Numbered from the stretch's first letter, positions 16,586 to 25,913 are shown. The stretch: DNA of 58,983 bases from TMED14 sp003444795 (GCA_963978445.1 CAXBRT010000001.1:1-58983); one strand, 5' to 3'. Made by a program: numbers and translations. Notes: a model not told the origin generated them from the sequence alone.

Positions 16586-17125
16586 TTACTTTTTGAAGGG
16601 CATTCCGAATGCGGCGAGAAGTGCTTTACACTCCTTGTCGGTGTTGGCGCTCGTCACAAACGTGATGTCCATACCGGCAATGCGATTTACTTTATCGATT
16701 TCGATCTCTGGGAAGATGATCTGCTCGGTGATACCCATGGTGTAGTTACCACGGCCATCAAATCCTTCCTTCACACCCTGAAAATCTCGGATACGGGGAA
16801 GTGCAGACACCAACAAACGCTCCAAGAAGTCGTACATGCGCTCACCACGAAGGGTAACACGTGCCCCAACGGGCATGCCTTTACGCAACTTGAAGTTTGA
16901 GATATCTTTCTTTGACTTGGTAGCTACCGCGCGCTGACCAGCGATAATGGTCATCTCCTCAACCGCATTGTCTACCAATTTCTTGTCAGCTACAGCTGCA
17001 CCAATACCTTGGCTCAATACGATTTTCTGCAGGCGTGGAACTTGCAAATCGTTCGTGTACGCAAACTGCTCCTTCAAAGTAGGAACCACTTTGCTGTGAA
17101 AATCAGTCTTCAGTTTTGGTTCCAT
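16586..17125 (-). CDS. rplE: 50S ribosomal protein L5
   Basis: 5S rRNA-binding protein contacting the P-site tRNA and S13. 179 residues; core motifs are VPRLQKIVLSQGIG, AVATKSKKDISNFKLRKGMPVG and the C-terminal GMDITFVTSANTDKECKALLAAFGMPF. Its ATG overlaps the rplX stop by one base (TAATG). Confidence 0.98.
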   Translation of the reverse strand: MEPKLKTDFHSKVVPTLKEQFAYTNDLQVPRLQKIVLSQGIGAAVADKKLVDNAVEEMTIIAGQRAVATKSKKDISNFKLRKGMPVGARVTLRGERMYDFLERLLVSALPRIRDFQGVKEGFDGRGNYTMGITEQIIFPEIEIDKVNRIAGMDITFVTSANTDKECKALLAAFGMPFKK

Positions 17126-17445
17126 TACTTCGTGAGGGGTTTGCCAGATTTAACAGAAACGCGAACCGCTTGTCCATTCTCGTTACGCTCGATGCGTGTA
17201 CGAGTGGGCGTGCCAGCAGCGTCCATAACCATCAGGTTTGAAACGTGCACAGGGGCTTCCATGGACTCAATGCCCCCTTGGGGATTGCTCGCGGAAGGCT
17301 TGAGATGCTTGGTGATCATGTTGATGCCCTCAACAACAGCGCGCTGTTGCTTGGGGATCATGCGCACGACGCGACCGGACTTGCCCTTTTCGCGACCGGC
17401 GATGACCATCACCATATCACCTGTCTTAATGTGAAACTTTGCCAT
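17125..17445 (-). CDS. rplX: 50S ribosomal protein L24
   Basis: Early assembly initiator of the 50S subunit. 106 residues from the ATG at 17445 (MAKFHIKTGDMVMVIAGREKGK, the KOW motif). An in-frame ATG 42 bp upstream lies inside rplN and is rejected. Shares one base with rplE. Confidence 0.97.
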   Translation of the reverse strand: MAKFHIKTGDMVMVIAGREKGKSGRVVRMIPKQQRAVVEGINMITKHLKPSASNPQGGIESMEAPVHVSNLMVMDAAGTPTRTRIERNENGQAVRVSVKSGKPLTK

Positions 17446-17458
17446 TGTATTCTGATTC

Positions 17459-17827
17459 TTAAAGCACTTCAGGTGCCAAGGAAACAATCTTCATGTACTG
17501 CTTGTCGCGGAGCTCACGGGCAACGGGACCAAACACGCGGGTACCGCGCATTTCACCGTTGGCGTTCAACAACACACAAGCGTTATCGTCAAAACGGATG
17601 TACGAGCCATCTGGGCGACGAACTTCTTTCTTAGTACGAACGACTACGGCCTTGGAAACCGTGCCCTTCTTAGCGTTACCAGAAGGAGTAGCATCCTTGA
17701 TGGTCACCACAATCTTATCGCCTACAGAGGCGTAACGACGGCGAGTACCTCCCAAGACACGGATCACCAAAACTTCTTTGGCACCGGTATTGTCCGCAAC
17801 GCGGAGACGTGATTCTGTCTGTAACAT
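17459..17827 (-). CDS. rplN: 50S ribosomal protein L14
   Basis: Intersubunit-face 50S protein. 122 residues; MLQTESRLRVADNTGAKEV, the RRYASVGDKIVVTIKDATP region and the C-terminal RELRDKQYMKIVSLAPEVL are nearly invariant in bacteria. Between rpsQ (2 bp) and rplX (13 bp). Confidence 0.98.
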   Translation of the reverse strand: MLQTESRLRVADNTGAKEVLVIRVLGGTRRRYASVGDKIVVTIKDATPSGNAKKGTVSKAVVVRTKKEVRRPDGSYIRFDDNACVLLNANGEMRGTRVFGPVARELRDKQYMKIVSLAPEVL

Positions 17828-17829
17828 GA

Positions 17830-18090
17830 TTACTTAGCTCTTTCAATGATTTCGACCACGCGCCAAACCTTGGTTTTGCTCAAAGGGCGGGTTTCCATGA
17901 TGCGAACGGTATCGCCGTTGTTGCAATCGTTGGTCTCATCGTGTGCGTGGAACTTCTTAGAGAAGGTGATAAACTTGCCATACTTGGCGTGCTTCACGCG
18001 ACGAGCGACACTTACGGTGACCGTTTTGTCCATAGCCGAACTGGTGACTACACCAATTCGCTCTTTGCGGAGGTTGCGTTGATTTTCCAT
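17830..18090 (-). CDS. rpsQ: 30S ribosomal protein S17
   Basis: OB-fold primary binder of the 16S 5' domain. 86 residues; LRKERIGVVTSSAMDKTVTV and the C-terminal GDTVRIMETRPLSKTKVWRV are diagnostic. Between rpmC (9 bp) and rplN (2 bp). Confidence 0.98.
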   Translation of the reverse strand: MENQRNLRKERIGVVTSSAMDKTVTVSVARRVKHAKYGKFITFSKKFHAHDETNDCNNGDTVRIMETRPLSKTKVWRVVEIIERAK

Positions 18091-18099
18091 CGACCTCTA

Positions 18100-18291
18100 T
18101 TATTTACCTTGACGGTTAGTGACTTCTGTGGACAAACGTGCCACAATCTTGCGAGTGGACTGGATGACCATAGGGTTATCCATAGGGCTGATACGGTGCT
18201 TGCGCTGCATATCGGCCAAATCTTTCTTGTGAGAAGACAATTGGTTCATCAACTCTTCTTGGCTCAAGCCTTGAATTTCTTTCATTTTCAT
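18100..18291 (-). CDS. rpmC: 50S ribosomal protein L29
   Basis: Small two-helix protein near the exit tunnel, part of the SRP/trigger-factor docking site. 63 residues; KMKEIQGLSQEELMNQL and STRKIVARLSTEV are typical. It starts 14 bp after rplP. Confidence 0.96.
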   Translation of the reverse strand: MKMKEIQGLSQEELMNQLSSHKKDLADMQRKHRISPMDNPMVIQSTRKIVARLSTEVTNRQGK

Positions 18292-18305
18292 GACTAATCC
18301 CCAGA

Positions 18306-18728
18306 TTAAGCGTTAACCAAATCACGACGGGTAACCAACTTGGTCTTGACCGGAAGCTTCTGAGCTGCCAAGCGCAATGCTTCTACAGCGATATCCTCGG
18401 GTACTCCATCGAGTTCAAACAACATGCGACCTGGGCGAATAACAGCTGCGTAGTATTCTACACCACCTTTACCCTTACCCATACGTACTTCCAAAGGCTT
18501 CTTGGTGATAGGCTTGTCTGGGAACACGCGAATCCACAACTGACCTTCACGCTTCATGTAACGCGTTGCAGCGATACGAGCAGCTTCGATCTGGCGGGCG
18601 GTCATCCAAACCTCTTCCAAGGATTTGATGCCATAGGATCCAAAGGCCAAGGTTGCGCCGCGCTGAGCGACACCCTTCATCTTGCCTTTGAAGGTCTTAC
18701 GGTACTTAGTTCTTTTCGGCTGTAACAT
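18306..18728 (-). CDS. rplP: 50S ribosomal protein L16
   Basis: 50S protein organising the A-site and the base of the central protuberance. 140 residues; MLQPKRTKYRKTFKGKMKG, TARQIEAARIAATRYMKREG and RMGKGKGGVEYYAAVIRPG are family hallmarks. Between rpsC (14 bp) and rpmC (14 bp). Confidence 0.98.
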   Translation of the reverse strand: MLQPKRTKYRKTFKGKMKGVAQRGATLAFGSYGIKSLEEVWMTARQIEAARIAATRYMKREGQLWIRVFPDKPITKKPLEVRMGKGKGGVEYYAAVIRPGRMLFELDGVPEDIAVEALRLAAQKLPVKTKLVTRRDLVNA

Positions 18729-18742
18729 GATCTATATCCGAA

Positions 18743-19486
18743 TTAAGCTTTGCGATTGTTAGGACGGCGACGAGCGGGTCCACGACCAGGAGCACCAGCA
18801 CCAGGACCGCCAGCTGCAACAGGTCGCTTAGAAGCACCCAATACATTTGTCAAGTCACGCTTGCCATATACTTCGCCTTTCATGATCCATACTTTGATAC
18901 CGATACGGCCATAGGTCGTATGCGCTTCAGCGATATGGTAATCGATGTCCGCACGGAAAGTGTGCAAAGGCGTACGGCCTTCCTTGAACTTCTCAGAACG
19001 TGCGATTTCAGCACCGTTCAAACGACCGCTCAATTGAACCTTGATACCTTCAGCACCCATGCGCATGGTTGAGCCCATGGACATCTTAACAGCGCGACGG
19101 AATGAAATACGGCCTTCGATCTGGCGAGCGATAGAGTCAGCTACCAATTTGGCATCCAACTCAGGGCGCTTGATCTCGTGGATGTTGATTTGAACATCCT
19201 TTTTGGTCAACTTCTTCAATTCTTCGCGCAGCTTGTCCACCTCTGTTCCGCCTTTGCCGATGATCACACCAGGACGAGCCGTAGCGATAGTCACCGTCAC
19301 CAACTTAAGCGTACGCTCAATGATGATGCGAGAAACGTTGGCACGAGACAAACGTGCATACAAGTACTTGCGGATCGCTGCATCTTCAGCGATTTTGTCA
19401 CCGTAGTTACGGCCACCGTACCACTGAGAGTCCCAACCGCGGATGAAACCAAGGCGATTGCCGATAGGATTTGCTTTTTGTCCCAT
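18743..19486 (-). CDS. rpsC: 30S ribosomal protein S3
   Basis: mRNA entry-site protein. 247 residues: MGQKANPIGNRLGFIRGWDSQWYG, the KH domain with VIIGKGGTEVDKLREEL, and the C-domain (MGSTMRMGAEGIKVQLSGRLNGAEIARSE). The C-terminal tail is Gly/Pro/Arg-rich. Its ATG overlaps the rplV stop by one base. Confidence 0.98.
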   Translation of the reverse strand: MGQKANPIGNRLGFIRGWDSQWYGGRNYGDKIAEDAAIRKYLYARLSRANVSRIIIERTLKLVTVTIATARPGVIIGKGGTEVDKLREELKKLTKKDVQINIHEIKRPELDAKLVADSIARQIEGRISFRRAVKMSMGSTMRMGAEGIKVQLSGRLNGAEIARSEKFKEGRTPLHTFRADIDYHIAEAHTTYGRIGIKVWIMKGEVYGKRDLTNVLGASKRPVAAGGPGAGAPGRGPARRRPNNRKA

Positions 19487-19917
19487 TATTTAGCTTCGTT
19501 TACGTCGGTTACTACAGGAGCTTCGTTGGCAGCGCCTACCACGATGGTTACGTGATTAGAACGCTTGCGTACACGGTGTGCACGACCTTGGGGGGCTGGT
19601 TGAACGCGCTTGAGCATTCGGCCACCGTCTACAGAGATAGACTGCACCACTAAATTGGCTTCGTCCATAGAAACGCCTTCGTTCTTGGCTTGCCAGTTGC
19701 TCAACGCAGACAACAAAAGCTTCTCCAAACGGATGCTCGCTTCTTTGCCGCTGTGCTTCAATACATACAAGGCTTTTGCTACCTCCATGCCGCGAACCAT
19801 GTCCGCAACCAAGCGCATTTTGCGAGGAGAAGTGGGGCAGTTATTCAACTTAGCCATAGCCACGCTCTTGCGGGCTTCTTTCATGGCTTCTGCCGAGGAG
19901 TGTTTACGATTTCCCAT
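19486..19917 (-). CDS. rplV: 50S ribosomal protein L22
   Basis: Lines the nascent-peptide tunnel. 143 residues; NNCPTSPRKMRLVADMVRG and the beta-hairpin region MLKRVQPAPQGRAHRVRKRSNHVTI are conserved, with a short divergent C-terminal tail. Overlaps rpsC by one base; 6 bp after rpsS. Confidence 0.98.
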   Translation of the reverse strand: MGNRKHSSAEAMKEARKSVAMAKLNNCPTSPRKMRLVADMVRGMEVAKALYVLKHSGKEASIRLEKLLLSALSNWQAKNEGVSMDEANLVVQSISVDGGRMLKRVQPAPQGRAHRVRKRSNHVTIVVGAANEAPVVTDVNEAK

Positions 19918-19923
19918 GGCCTA

Positions 19924-20202
19924 TTAACGTTTGCCCTTGTCTTTCTTACCAGCGTGACCACGGAAGGTGCGCGTAGGAGCGAATTCGCCCAACTTGTGTC
20001 CTACCATGTTCTCGGTAACGAATACAGGGATGAAAGTTTTACCGTTGTGTACTGCAATGGTTTGTCCCACGAAGTCGGGGCTGATCATAGAGGCGCGAGA
20101 CCAAGTCTTAACAACCGTCTTCTTGCCTGATTCTACGTTGTCCATGACACGCTTCTCAAGCTTGAAATGGATGTAGGGTCCTTTTTTTAGTGAACGTGCC
20201 AT
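19924..20202 (-). CDS. rpsS: 30S ribosomal protein S19
   Basis: 30S head protein paired with S13. 92 residues; MARSLKKGPYIHFKLEKRV, MISPDFVGQTIAVHNGKTF and GHKLGEFAPTRTFRGHAG are diagnostic. Between rplB (3 bp) and rplV (6 bp). Confidence 0.98.
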   Translation of the reverse strand: MARSLKKGPYIHFKLEKRVMDNVESGKKTVVKTWSRASMISPDFVGQTIAVHNGKTFIPVFVTENMVGHKLGEFAPTRTFRGHAGKKDKGKR

Positions 20203-20205
20203 TGC

Positions 20206-21027
20206 TTACTTACGTTTTTCAATGATGTAACGGTTGCTCGCTTTCTTCGGCGTGCGCGTCTTGTAGCCCTTCGCAGGGATACCCTTGCGTGAACGTGGGT
20301 GACCACCAGATGAACGGCCTTCACCACCACCCATGGGGTGATCGACAGGGTTCATGGCAACACCACGAGTGCGAGGACGACGGCCCAACCAACGGCTGCG
20401 ACCTGCCTTACCACTTTCAATTTGCTGGTGATCGCTGTTAGAAACAACGCCCACCGTAGCCAAACACTCTACCAAGATCATACGGGTTTCACCTGAAGGC
20501 ATTTTCAACGTGGCATACTTGCCATCGCGCGCTGCCAACTGAGCGAAAGCACCCGCACTACGTGCAATGATGCCACCCTGACCAGGACGGAGTTCAATGT
20601 TGTGGATGATGGTACCCAAGGGAAGTTCAGACAACTTCAAGGTGTTACCCAGCTCAGGAGCTGAACCCGCACCAGAAACGATGGTTTGACCCACCTTCAA
20701 GCCATTGGGCGCAATGATGTAACGCTTTTCTCCATCCGCATACACCACCAAAGCGATAAATGCAGAACGGTTGGGATCGTATTCAATGGTCTTAACCGTT
20801 GCGGGGATGCCAAACTTCTCACGCTTGAAATCCACAACACGGTAGCGCTGCTTAGCACCGCCACCGATGTAACGCATGGTCATCTTACCTGAGTTGTTAC
20901 GACCGCCAGAACGCTTCTTTGAAACCGTCAAAGATTTCTCGGGAGCGGTAGCCGTGATCGCCGCAAAGTCATTCACTGAGCGAAAACGCTGCCCAGGAGT
21001 GATTGCTTTTAGTTTACGTACAGCCAT
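20206..21027 (-). CDS. rplB: 50S ribosomal protein L2
   Basis: Largest 50S core protein, needed for subunit association and peptidyl transfer. 273 residues. It has the OB-fold and SH3-like barrels, plus the C-terminal signature VAMNPVDHPMGGGEGRSSGGHP containing the conserved His next to the peptidyl-transferase centre. Between rplW (5 bp) and rpsS (3 bp). Confidence 0.98.
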   Translation of the reverse strand: MAVRKLKAITPGQRFRSVNDFAAITATAPEKSLTVSKKRSGGRNNSGKMTMRYIGGGAKQRYRVVDFKREKFGIPATVKTIEYDPNRSAFIALVVYADGEKRYIIAPNGLKVGQTIVSGAGSAPELGNTLKLSELPLGTIIHNIELRPGQGGIIARSAGAFAQLAARDGKYATLKMPSGETRMILVECLATVGVVSNSDHQQIESGKAGRSRWLGRRPRTRGVAMNPVDHPMGGGEGRSSGGHPRSRKGIPAKGYKTRTPKKASNRYIIEKRK

Positions 21028-21032
21028 GATTC

Positions 21033-21326
21033 TTAGAGATTACCGTAGATGTCGATGGATTCACCAGAACGTACATCAATGATGGCCTTCTTGAATGAAG
21101 ACTTCTTGCCCTCCAACATACCCGCCTTGGTGTAACGCACAATGTGCTTGGCAGGAACGATGATGGTGCGAACGCTTTCCACGTTCACGTTGTACGCAGC
21201 CTCTACGGCCTTTTTAATTTCAACCTTATTGGCCTTTTTATCTACGACGAAGGTGTAGCGATTCCGCCCCTCAGCCTCAGCTGAAGCCTTCTCCGTGATC
21301 ACCGGGCGAATGAGAATGCTTTCCAT
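21033..21326 (-). CDS. rplW: 50S ribosomal protein L23
   Basis: Exit-tunnel rim protein and docking site for trigger factor and SRP. 97 residues; ILIRPVITEKASAEAE, RYTFVVDKKANKVEIKKAVE and VNVESVRTI match the family. The ATG overlaps the rplD stop by one base. Confidence 0.98.
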   Translation of the reverse strand: MESILIRPVITEKASAEAEGRNRYTFVVDKKANKVEIKKAVEAAYNVNVESVRTIIVPAKHIVRYTKAGMLEGKKSSFKKAIIDVRSGESIDIYGNL

Positions 21327-21958
21327 TATTTCGTAGTTAATGCCGTTTGAATTTTCTCAATTGACCCCTCTGTCAAGACCAAAGTGCCACCGTTCAAAAT
21401 TGCGTAAGTGCTTAATTCAGAAGCGGTTACCACATTTGACCCCTCAAAATTGCGGGAGGACAAATATACGTTTTTATCCTGCTCAGCCAACACTACTGTA
21501 GATTTCTTTCCGTTCAGACCCAGAGCGTTCAGCACTTGGCTGTAGGCCTTGGTCTTGGGAGCATCCATAGTAAGTGCCTCGAGGACAATAACTTGATTCT
21601 CTTTTACAAGCGTAGAGAAGGCGGATTTACGCGCCAAATTCTTTAGCTTTTTATTGAGTTTGAAGCCGTACTCGTGGGGAACGGGGCCGAATACACGACC
21701 ACCACCGCGGTATAAGGGAGACTTCATGCTACCATGACGAGCGCCACCCGTACCTTTTTGACGGTGCAGCTTCTTCGTGGTGCGAGCAATTTCTGCACGT
21801 TGCTTAGCCTTGTGCGTTCCCTGGCGCTGGTTGGCCAAGTATTGCTTCACGTCCAAGTACATGGCATGCTCGTTGGGCTCGATGCCGAAAACGTCATCGC
21901 TCAAGATCGCCTTGCGACCTGTGTCCTTGCCCTCTAGGTTAATAATGTTCAATTCCAT
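21326..21958 (-). CDS. rplD: 50S ribosomal protein L4
   Basis: Tunnel-constriction protein; in E. coli it also represses the S10 operon. 210 residues; the extended loop KLHRQKGTGGARHGSMKSPLYRGGGRVFGP (quoted in part) threads into the ribosome core. Shares single bases with rplC and rplW, so the three genes are translationally coupled. Confidence 0.97.
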   Translation of the reverse strand: MELNIINLEGKDTGRKAILSDDVFGIEPNEHAMYLDVKQYLANQRQGTHKAKQRAEIARTTKKLHRQKGTGGARHGSMKSPLYRGGGRVFGPVPHEYGFKLNKKLKNLARKSAFSTLVKENQVIVLEALTMDAPKTKAYSQVLNALGLNGKKSTVVLAEQDKNVYLSSRNFEGSNVVTASELSTYAILNGGTLVLTEGSIEKIQTALTTK

Positions 21959-22572
21959 TATTTCTCCACAATTACGAGTGACTGCTTGGCGCCGGGGACA
22001 GAGCCCTTAACGACGAGCAAGTTCTGCTCAGTATCAACTTTCAAAACGAGGAGGTTTTGGATCTTCACACGCTCAGCGCCCATACGGCCACCCATACGAG
22101 TGCCCTTGAATACACGTGAGGGATCTGAACCAGCACCGATAGAACCTGGTGCGCGAAGGCGGTTGTGCTGACCGTGAGTGCTTTGTCCAACACCACCAAA
22201 ACCGTGGCGGCGAACAACACCTTGGAAGCCTTTACCCTTCGTGGTTCCTGCGATATCTACATATTCGCCTTCTTCGAACATGTCAACGGTCAAAACGTCA
22301 CCGAGCTTAACAGCGTCAGCATCGAAGTCTTTGAACTCGACATACTTCTTTTTAGCGGTAGTGTTCGCATTCTTGGCGTGGCCGGCGGCAGCTTGTACGG
22401 GATTTTTTTGATCTCCGTAACCGATCTGCACGGCTGCGTAACCATCGACATCTTCTGTTTTGACCTGAGTCACCACACAGGGACCCAACTCGATGACCGT
22501 ACACGGCTGGTTCTTACCATCCGCGTCGAAGATGCTGGTCATTCCGATTTTCTTGCCAATTAATCCAGGCAT
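21958..22572 (-). CDS. rplC: 50S ribosomal protein L3
   Basis: Nucleates 50S assembly and reaches the peptidyl-transferase centre. 204 residues; MPGLIGKKIGMTSIFDADGK, TKGKGFQGVVRRHGFGG and STHGQHNRLRAPGSIGAGSDP are diagnostic, including the conserved Gln that is methylated in E. coli (GQHN region). 18 bp after rpsJ. Confidence 0.98.
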   Translation of the reverse strand: MPGLIGKKIGMTSIFDADGKNQPCTVIELGPCVVTQVKTEDVDGYAAVQIGYGDQKNPVQAAAGHAKNANTTAKKKYVEFKDFDADAVKLGDVLTVDMFEEGEYVDIAGTTKGKGFQGVVRRHGFGGVGQSTHGQHNRLRAPGSIGAGSDPSRVFKGTRMGGRMGAERVKIQNLLVLKVDTEQNLLVVKGSVPGAKQSLVIVEK

Positions 22573-22590
22573 GATTTCAAAAGGAATTGA

Positions 22591-22896
22591 TTAAACTTTG
22601 ATTTCTACTTCAACCCCACTTGGCAACTCCAACTTCATCAAAGCATCGATAGTCTTGCTAGATGAAGAGTAGATGTCCAACAAGCGCTTGTAGCTAGACA
22701 GCTCAAACTGCTCACGGGCTTTCTTGTTTACGTGAGGTGAACGCAACACCGTGTAGATGCGCTTGTTCGTGGGAAGGGGGATGGGACCGTTAACAACAGC
22801 ACCCGTGCTCTTCACCGTTTTCACGATTTTCTCAGCACTCTTGTCTACGAGCATGTGGTCGTAAGACTTGAGTTTAATGCGAATTTTCTGGCTCAT
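22591..22896 (-). CDS. rpsJ: 30S ribosomal protein S10
   Basis: 30S head protein (NusE, also part of antitermination complexes). 101 residues; QKIRIKLKSYDHMLVDKSAEKIV and the loop GPIPLPTNKRIYTVLRSPHVNKKAREQFE are standard. It follows fusA by 14 bp; tuf is absent between them, as is common in Bacteroidota. Confidence 0.98.
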   Translation of the reverse strand: MSQKIRIKLKSYDHMLVDKSAEKIVKTVKSTGAVVNGPIPLPTNKRIYTVLRSPHVNKKAREQFELSSYKRLLDIYSSSSKTIDALMKLELPSGVEVEIKV

Positions 22897-22910
22897 AACT
22901 TGAAAAAGAC

Positions 22911-25040
22911 TTATTTGCTACCCTTCACTTTCTCGATCACAGCCTCAGCGATGCTAGAAGGCGTTTCGGCGTAGTGACTGAATTCCATAGAGGAACTGCC
23001 GCGACCAGACGTGATCGTACGCAAAGTGGTTACATATCCAAACATTTCACTCAAAGGCACTTTAGCACGAACGACAGAGTCGCCTTCTTTCGTGTCCATA
23101 CCCTCAACGATACCGCGGCGCTTGTTCAAGTCACCAACGACGTCACCCATGGAAGATTCGGGCATAACTACCTCCAACTTCATCATAGGCTCTAGAATTA
23201 CAGGACGAGCCTTCTTACCAGCTTCCTTGAAACCAATCTTAGCAGCCAATTCAAAAGACAAAGAGTCCGAATCCACAGGGTGGAAAGAACCGTCTGTCAA
23301 GGTCACTTTCATGGTGTCGATCGCGTAGCCAGCCAATGGGCCGTTCTTCATCGCGTCCTTGAAGCCTTTTTCAACGGCAGGAATATATTCCTTGGGAACG
23401 TTACCGCCTTTGATCTGGTTGTCGAACTGAAGAGATCCCGTGAAGCCTTCGTCGGCAGGGCCGATGGTGAAGACGATGTCCGCGAACTTACCACGACCAC
23501 CGGTTTGCTTCTTATACACTTCGCGGTGACCGAAGTTCGCCGTAAGTGCTTCTTTATACTGAACCTGGGGGGCACCTTGGTTACACTCAACCTTGAACTC
23601 GCGCTTCAAGCGGTCCACGATGATTTCCAAGTGCAATTCACCCATACCGGAGATAACCGTTTGGCCCGTCTCCTCGTCCGTGTGAACACGGAAAGTGGGA
23701 TCCTCTTCTGCCAACTTGGCCAAAGACATGCCCAATTTGTCCACGTCCGCTTGGGTCTTAGGCTCCACCGCCAAACCGATAACGGGCTCAGGGAAGCTCA
23801 TAGATTCCAAAATGATAGGACGCTTCTCGTCGCACAAGGTGTCACCCGTACGGATGTCCTTGAAACCAACGCCTGCACCGATATCACCCGCCTCGATCAT
23901 CTCGATTGGGTTCTGCTTATTGGAGTGCATTTGGAAGATACGAGAGATACGCTCCTTGTTTCCAGTACGCATGTTTTTCGTGTACGAACCTGCGTCAATC
24001 TTACCAGAGTAGACACGGAAGAAGCACAATCGGCCTACGAAGGGGTCGGTAGCAATCTTGAACGCCAACGCTGCGAAGGGCTCGTCGGGGTCTGGCTTGC
24101 GTACTTCTTCCTGCTCGGTATCAGGGTTTGTGCCGGTGATAGCCTCTACGTCAACAGGAGAAGGCATGAAAGACATAACGGCGTCCAACATAGTCTGTAC
24201 GCCCTTGTTCTTGAAGGCAGAGCCGCACAATACGGGGGTGATCTTTTGAGCGATGGTGGCCTTGCGGATAGCTGCTACCAATTCTTCCTTGGTGATGCTA
24301 TCAGGATCGTCAAAGAACTTCTCCATCAAATTGTCGTCGAATTCAGCTACAGCCTCGACCAACTTCTCGCGGTATTCTGCCACGGTATCCACCAAATCAG
24401 CGGGGATATCAACGACCTTGTAGGTCATGCCTTGGGTTGCATCTTCCCAAATGATCGCCTCATTGGTCAACAAGTCTACCACACCTTGGAATTCCGTTTC
24501 AGCACCGATAGGTACCTGCAATGGAATAGGATTGCCTTTCAACTTTTCGTCGATCTGACGAACTACATTGAAGAAGTCAGCACCCGTACGATCCATCTTG
24601 TTCACGAAAGCGATACGAGGTACAGAGTACTTCGTCGCTTGACGCCAAACGGTCTCCGTCTGTGGCTGAACACCACCTACGGCGCAAAGCAATGCAACGG
24701 CACCGTCCAAAACGCGCAATGAACGCTCTACCTCAACGGTAAAGTCTACGTGTCCTGGGGTGTCGATAATGTTGATCTTGTACAGCTGCGTGTCGGCTGT
24801 ATCCTTACCTTGAACGGTTGGGAAGCGCCAGAAGCACGTCGTAGCAGCTGAAGTGATGGTGATACCGCGCTCCTGCTCCTGAACCATCCAGTCCATAGTT
24901 GCAGCACCGTCGTGTACCTCGCCAATCTTGTGGCTTACACCTGTGTAGTAAAGAATCCGTTCCGTGGTAGTCGTCTTGCCCGCATCGATGTGGGCCATGA
25001 TACCAATGTTTCGTGTGAATTTTAAATCGCGCTTAGACAT
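22911..25040 (-). CDS. fusA: Translation elongation factor G
   Basis: GTPase that drives ribosomal translocation. 709 residues, full length. G-domain motifs are AHIDAGKTTTTE (P-loop), RGITITSA (switch I), DTPGHVDF (switch II) and NKMDR; domains II-V follow, with GMGELHLEIIVDRL in domain III. The Gly/Asp-rich N-terminus starts MSKRDLKFTRNIGI. Between rpsG (12 bp) and rpsJ (14 bp). The canonical sequence suggests the main translational EF-G rather than a paralogue. Confidence 0.98.
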   Translation of the reverse strand: MSKRDLKFTRNIGIMAHIDAGKTTTTERILYYTGVSHKIGEVHDGAATMDWMVQEQERGITITSAATTCFWRFPTVQGKDTADTQLYKINIIDTPGHVDFTVEVERSLRVLDGAVALLCAVGGVQPQTETVWRQATKYSVPRIAFVNKMDRTGADFFNVVRQIDEKLKGNPIPLQVPIGAETEFQGVVDLLTNEAIIWEDATQGMTYKVVDIPADLVDTVAEYREKLVEAVAEFDDNLMEKFFDDPDSITKEELVAAIRKATIAQKITPVLCGSAFKNKGVQTMLDAVMSFMPSPVDVEAITGTNPDTEQEEVRKPDPDEPFAALAFKIATDPFVGRLCFFRVYSGKIDAGSYTKNMRTGNKERISRIFQMHSNKQNPIEMIEAGDIGAGVGFKDIRTGDTLCDEKRPIILESMSFPEPVIGLAVEPKTQADVDKLGMSLAKLAEEDPTFRVHTDEETGQTVISGMGELHLEIIVDRLKREFKVECNQGAPQVQYKEALTANFGHREVYKKQTGGRGKFADIVFTIGPADEGFTGSLQFDNQIKGGNVPKEYIPAVEKGFKDAMKNGPLAGYAIDTMKVTLTDGSFHPVDSDSLSFELAAKIGFKEAGKKARPVILEPMMKLEVVMPESSMGDVVGDLNKRRGIVEGMDTKEGDSVVRAKVPLSEMFGYVTTLRTITSGRGSSSMEFSHYAETPSSIAEAVIEKVKGSK

Positions 25041-25052
25041 GATATCAACAGA

Positions 25053-25523
25053 TTAGAAACGGAAGTGTGAGAAGGCCTTGTTTGCCTCAGCCATTTTGTG
25101 AACGTCCATACGCTTCTTCACTGCTGCACCTTCTTCTTTAGCGGCAGCCATGATTTCGCCGGCCAACTTAGCAGCCATGCTCTTTTCGTTGCGTGAGCGA
25201 GCGTATCCAATCATCCACTTCATAGCCATGGAGATTTTGCGCTCGGGGCGGATTTGCTGGGGGATTTGGAACGTAGAACCACCTACACGACGGCTGCGAA
25301 CCTCTACGTGAGGCATCACATTGGTCAAAGCGGTCTTCCACTGGTCCAGGCCGTTGGCCTCGCCAGACTTTTCAGAAACGATGTCAATCGCATCATAGAA
25401 GATGGTGAAAGCGGTAGACTTCTTGCCGTCATACATCAAGTTGTTGACGAAACGAGTTACCAAGGGATCATTGAAGCGGGGATCCGGTAATAGGGGGCGC
25501 TTCTTAGCACGCGTCTTTCTCAT
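25053..25523 (-). CDS. rpsG: 30S ribosomal protein S7
   Basis: Primary binder of the 16S 3' domain at the E-site. 156 residues; MRKTRAKKRPLLPDPRFNDPLVTRFVN, VEVRSRRVGGSTFQIP and GEIMAAAKEEGAAVKKRMDVHKMAEANKAF-type C-terminus (quoted in part) are typical. 9 bp after rpsL. Confidence 0.98.
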   Translation of the reverse strand: MRKTRAKKRPLLPDPRFNDPLVTRFVNNLMYDGKKSTAFTIFYDAIDIVSEKSGEANGLDQWKTALTNVMPHVEVRSRRVGGSTFQIPQQIRPERKISMAMKWMIGYARSRNEKSMAAKLAGEIMAAAKEEGAAVKKRMDVHKMAEANKAFSHFRF

Positions 25524-25532
25524 GATTTCCGA

Positions 25533-25913
25533 TTATTTTTTTGCTTTGGGGCGCTTAGCACCATACTTAGAACGACGTTGCATACGACCGTTCACACCTG
25601 CCGTATCTAGGGCACCGCGAACGATGTGGTAACGTACACCTGGCAAGTCTTTCACACGACCGCCACGTACGAGTACGATAGAGTGTTCTTGCAAGTTGTG
25701 GCCTTCACCGCCAATATAGGCGTTGACTTCGTTGCCATTGGTTAGACGCACACGGGCGACTTTACGCATGGCCGAATTCGGCTTCTTAGGAGTGGTGGTG
25801 TACACACGCGTGCACACGCCTCGACGCTGGGGGCAGGAGTCCAACGCTGCGGACTTGCTCTTCTTTTCCAGCTTGACTCGTCCCTTACGTACGAGCTGTT
25901 GAATGGTAGGCAT
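25533..25913 (-). CDS. rpsL: 30S ribosomal protein S12
   Basis: Decoding-centre protein and first gene of the ribosomal supercluster. 126 residues. The two loops where streptomycin resistance arises are wild type: TTPKKPNSAMRK around residue 43 and GGRVKDLPGVRYH around 88, so target-based streptomycin resistance is not expected. A Bacteroidota-type promoter and a short 5' hairpin lie upstream, giving a leader of about 55-60 nt. Confidence 0.98.
   Translation of the reverse strand: MPTIQQLVRKGRVKLEKKSKSAALDSCPQRRGVCTRVYTTTPKKPNSAMRKVARVRLTNGNEVNAYIGGEGHNLQEHSIVLVRGGRVKDLPGVRYHIVRGALDTAGVNGRMQRRSKYGAKRPKAKK

Noticed and set aside
23280..24722. Long plus-strand open frame (480 codons) opposite fusA
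   Set aside because: Lies wholly antisense to the highly conserved EF-G gene; composition is typical of a mirror frame and no family is recognisable.
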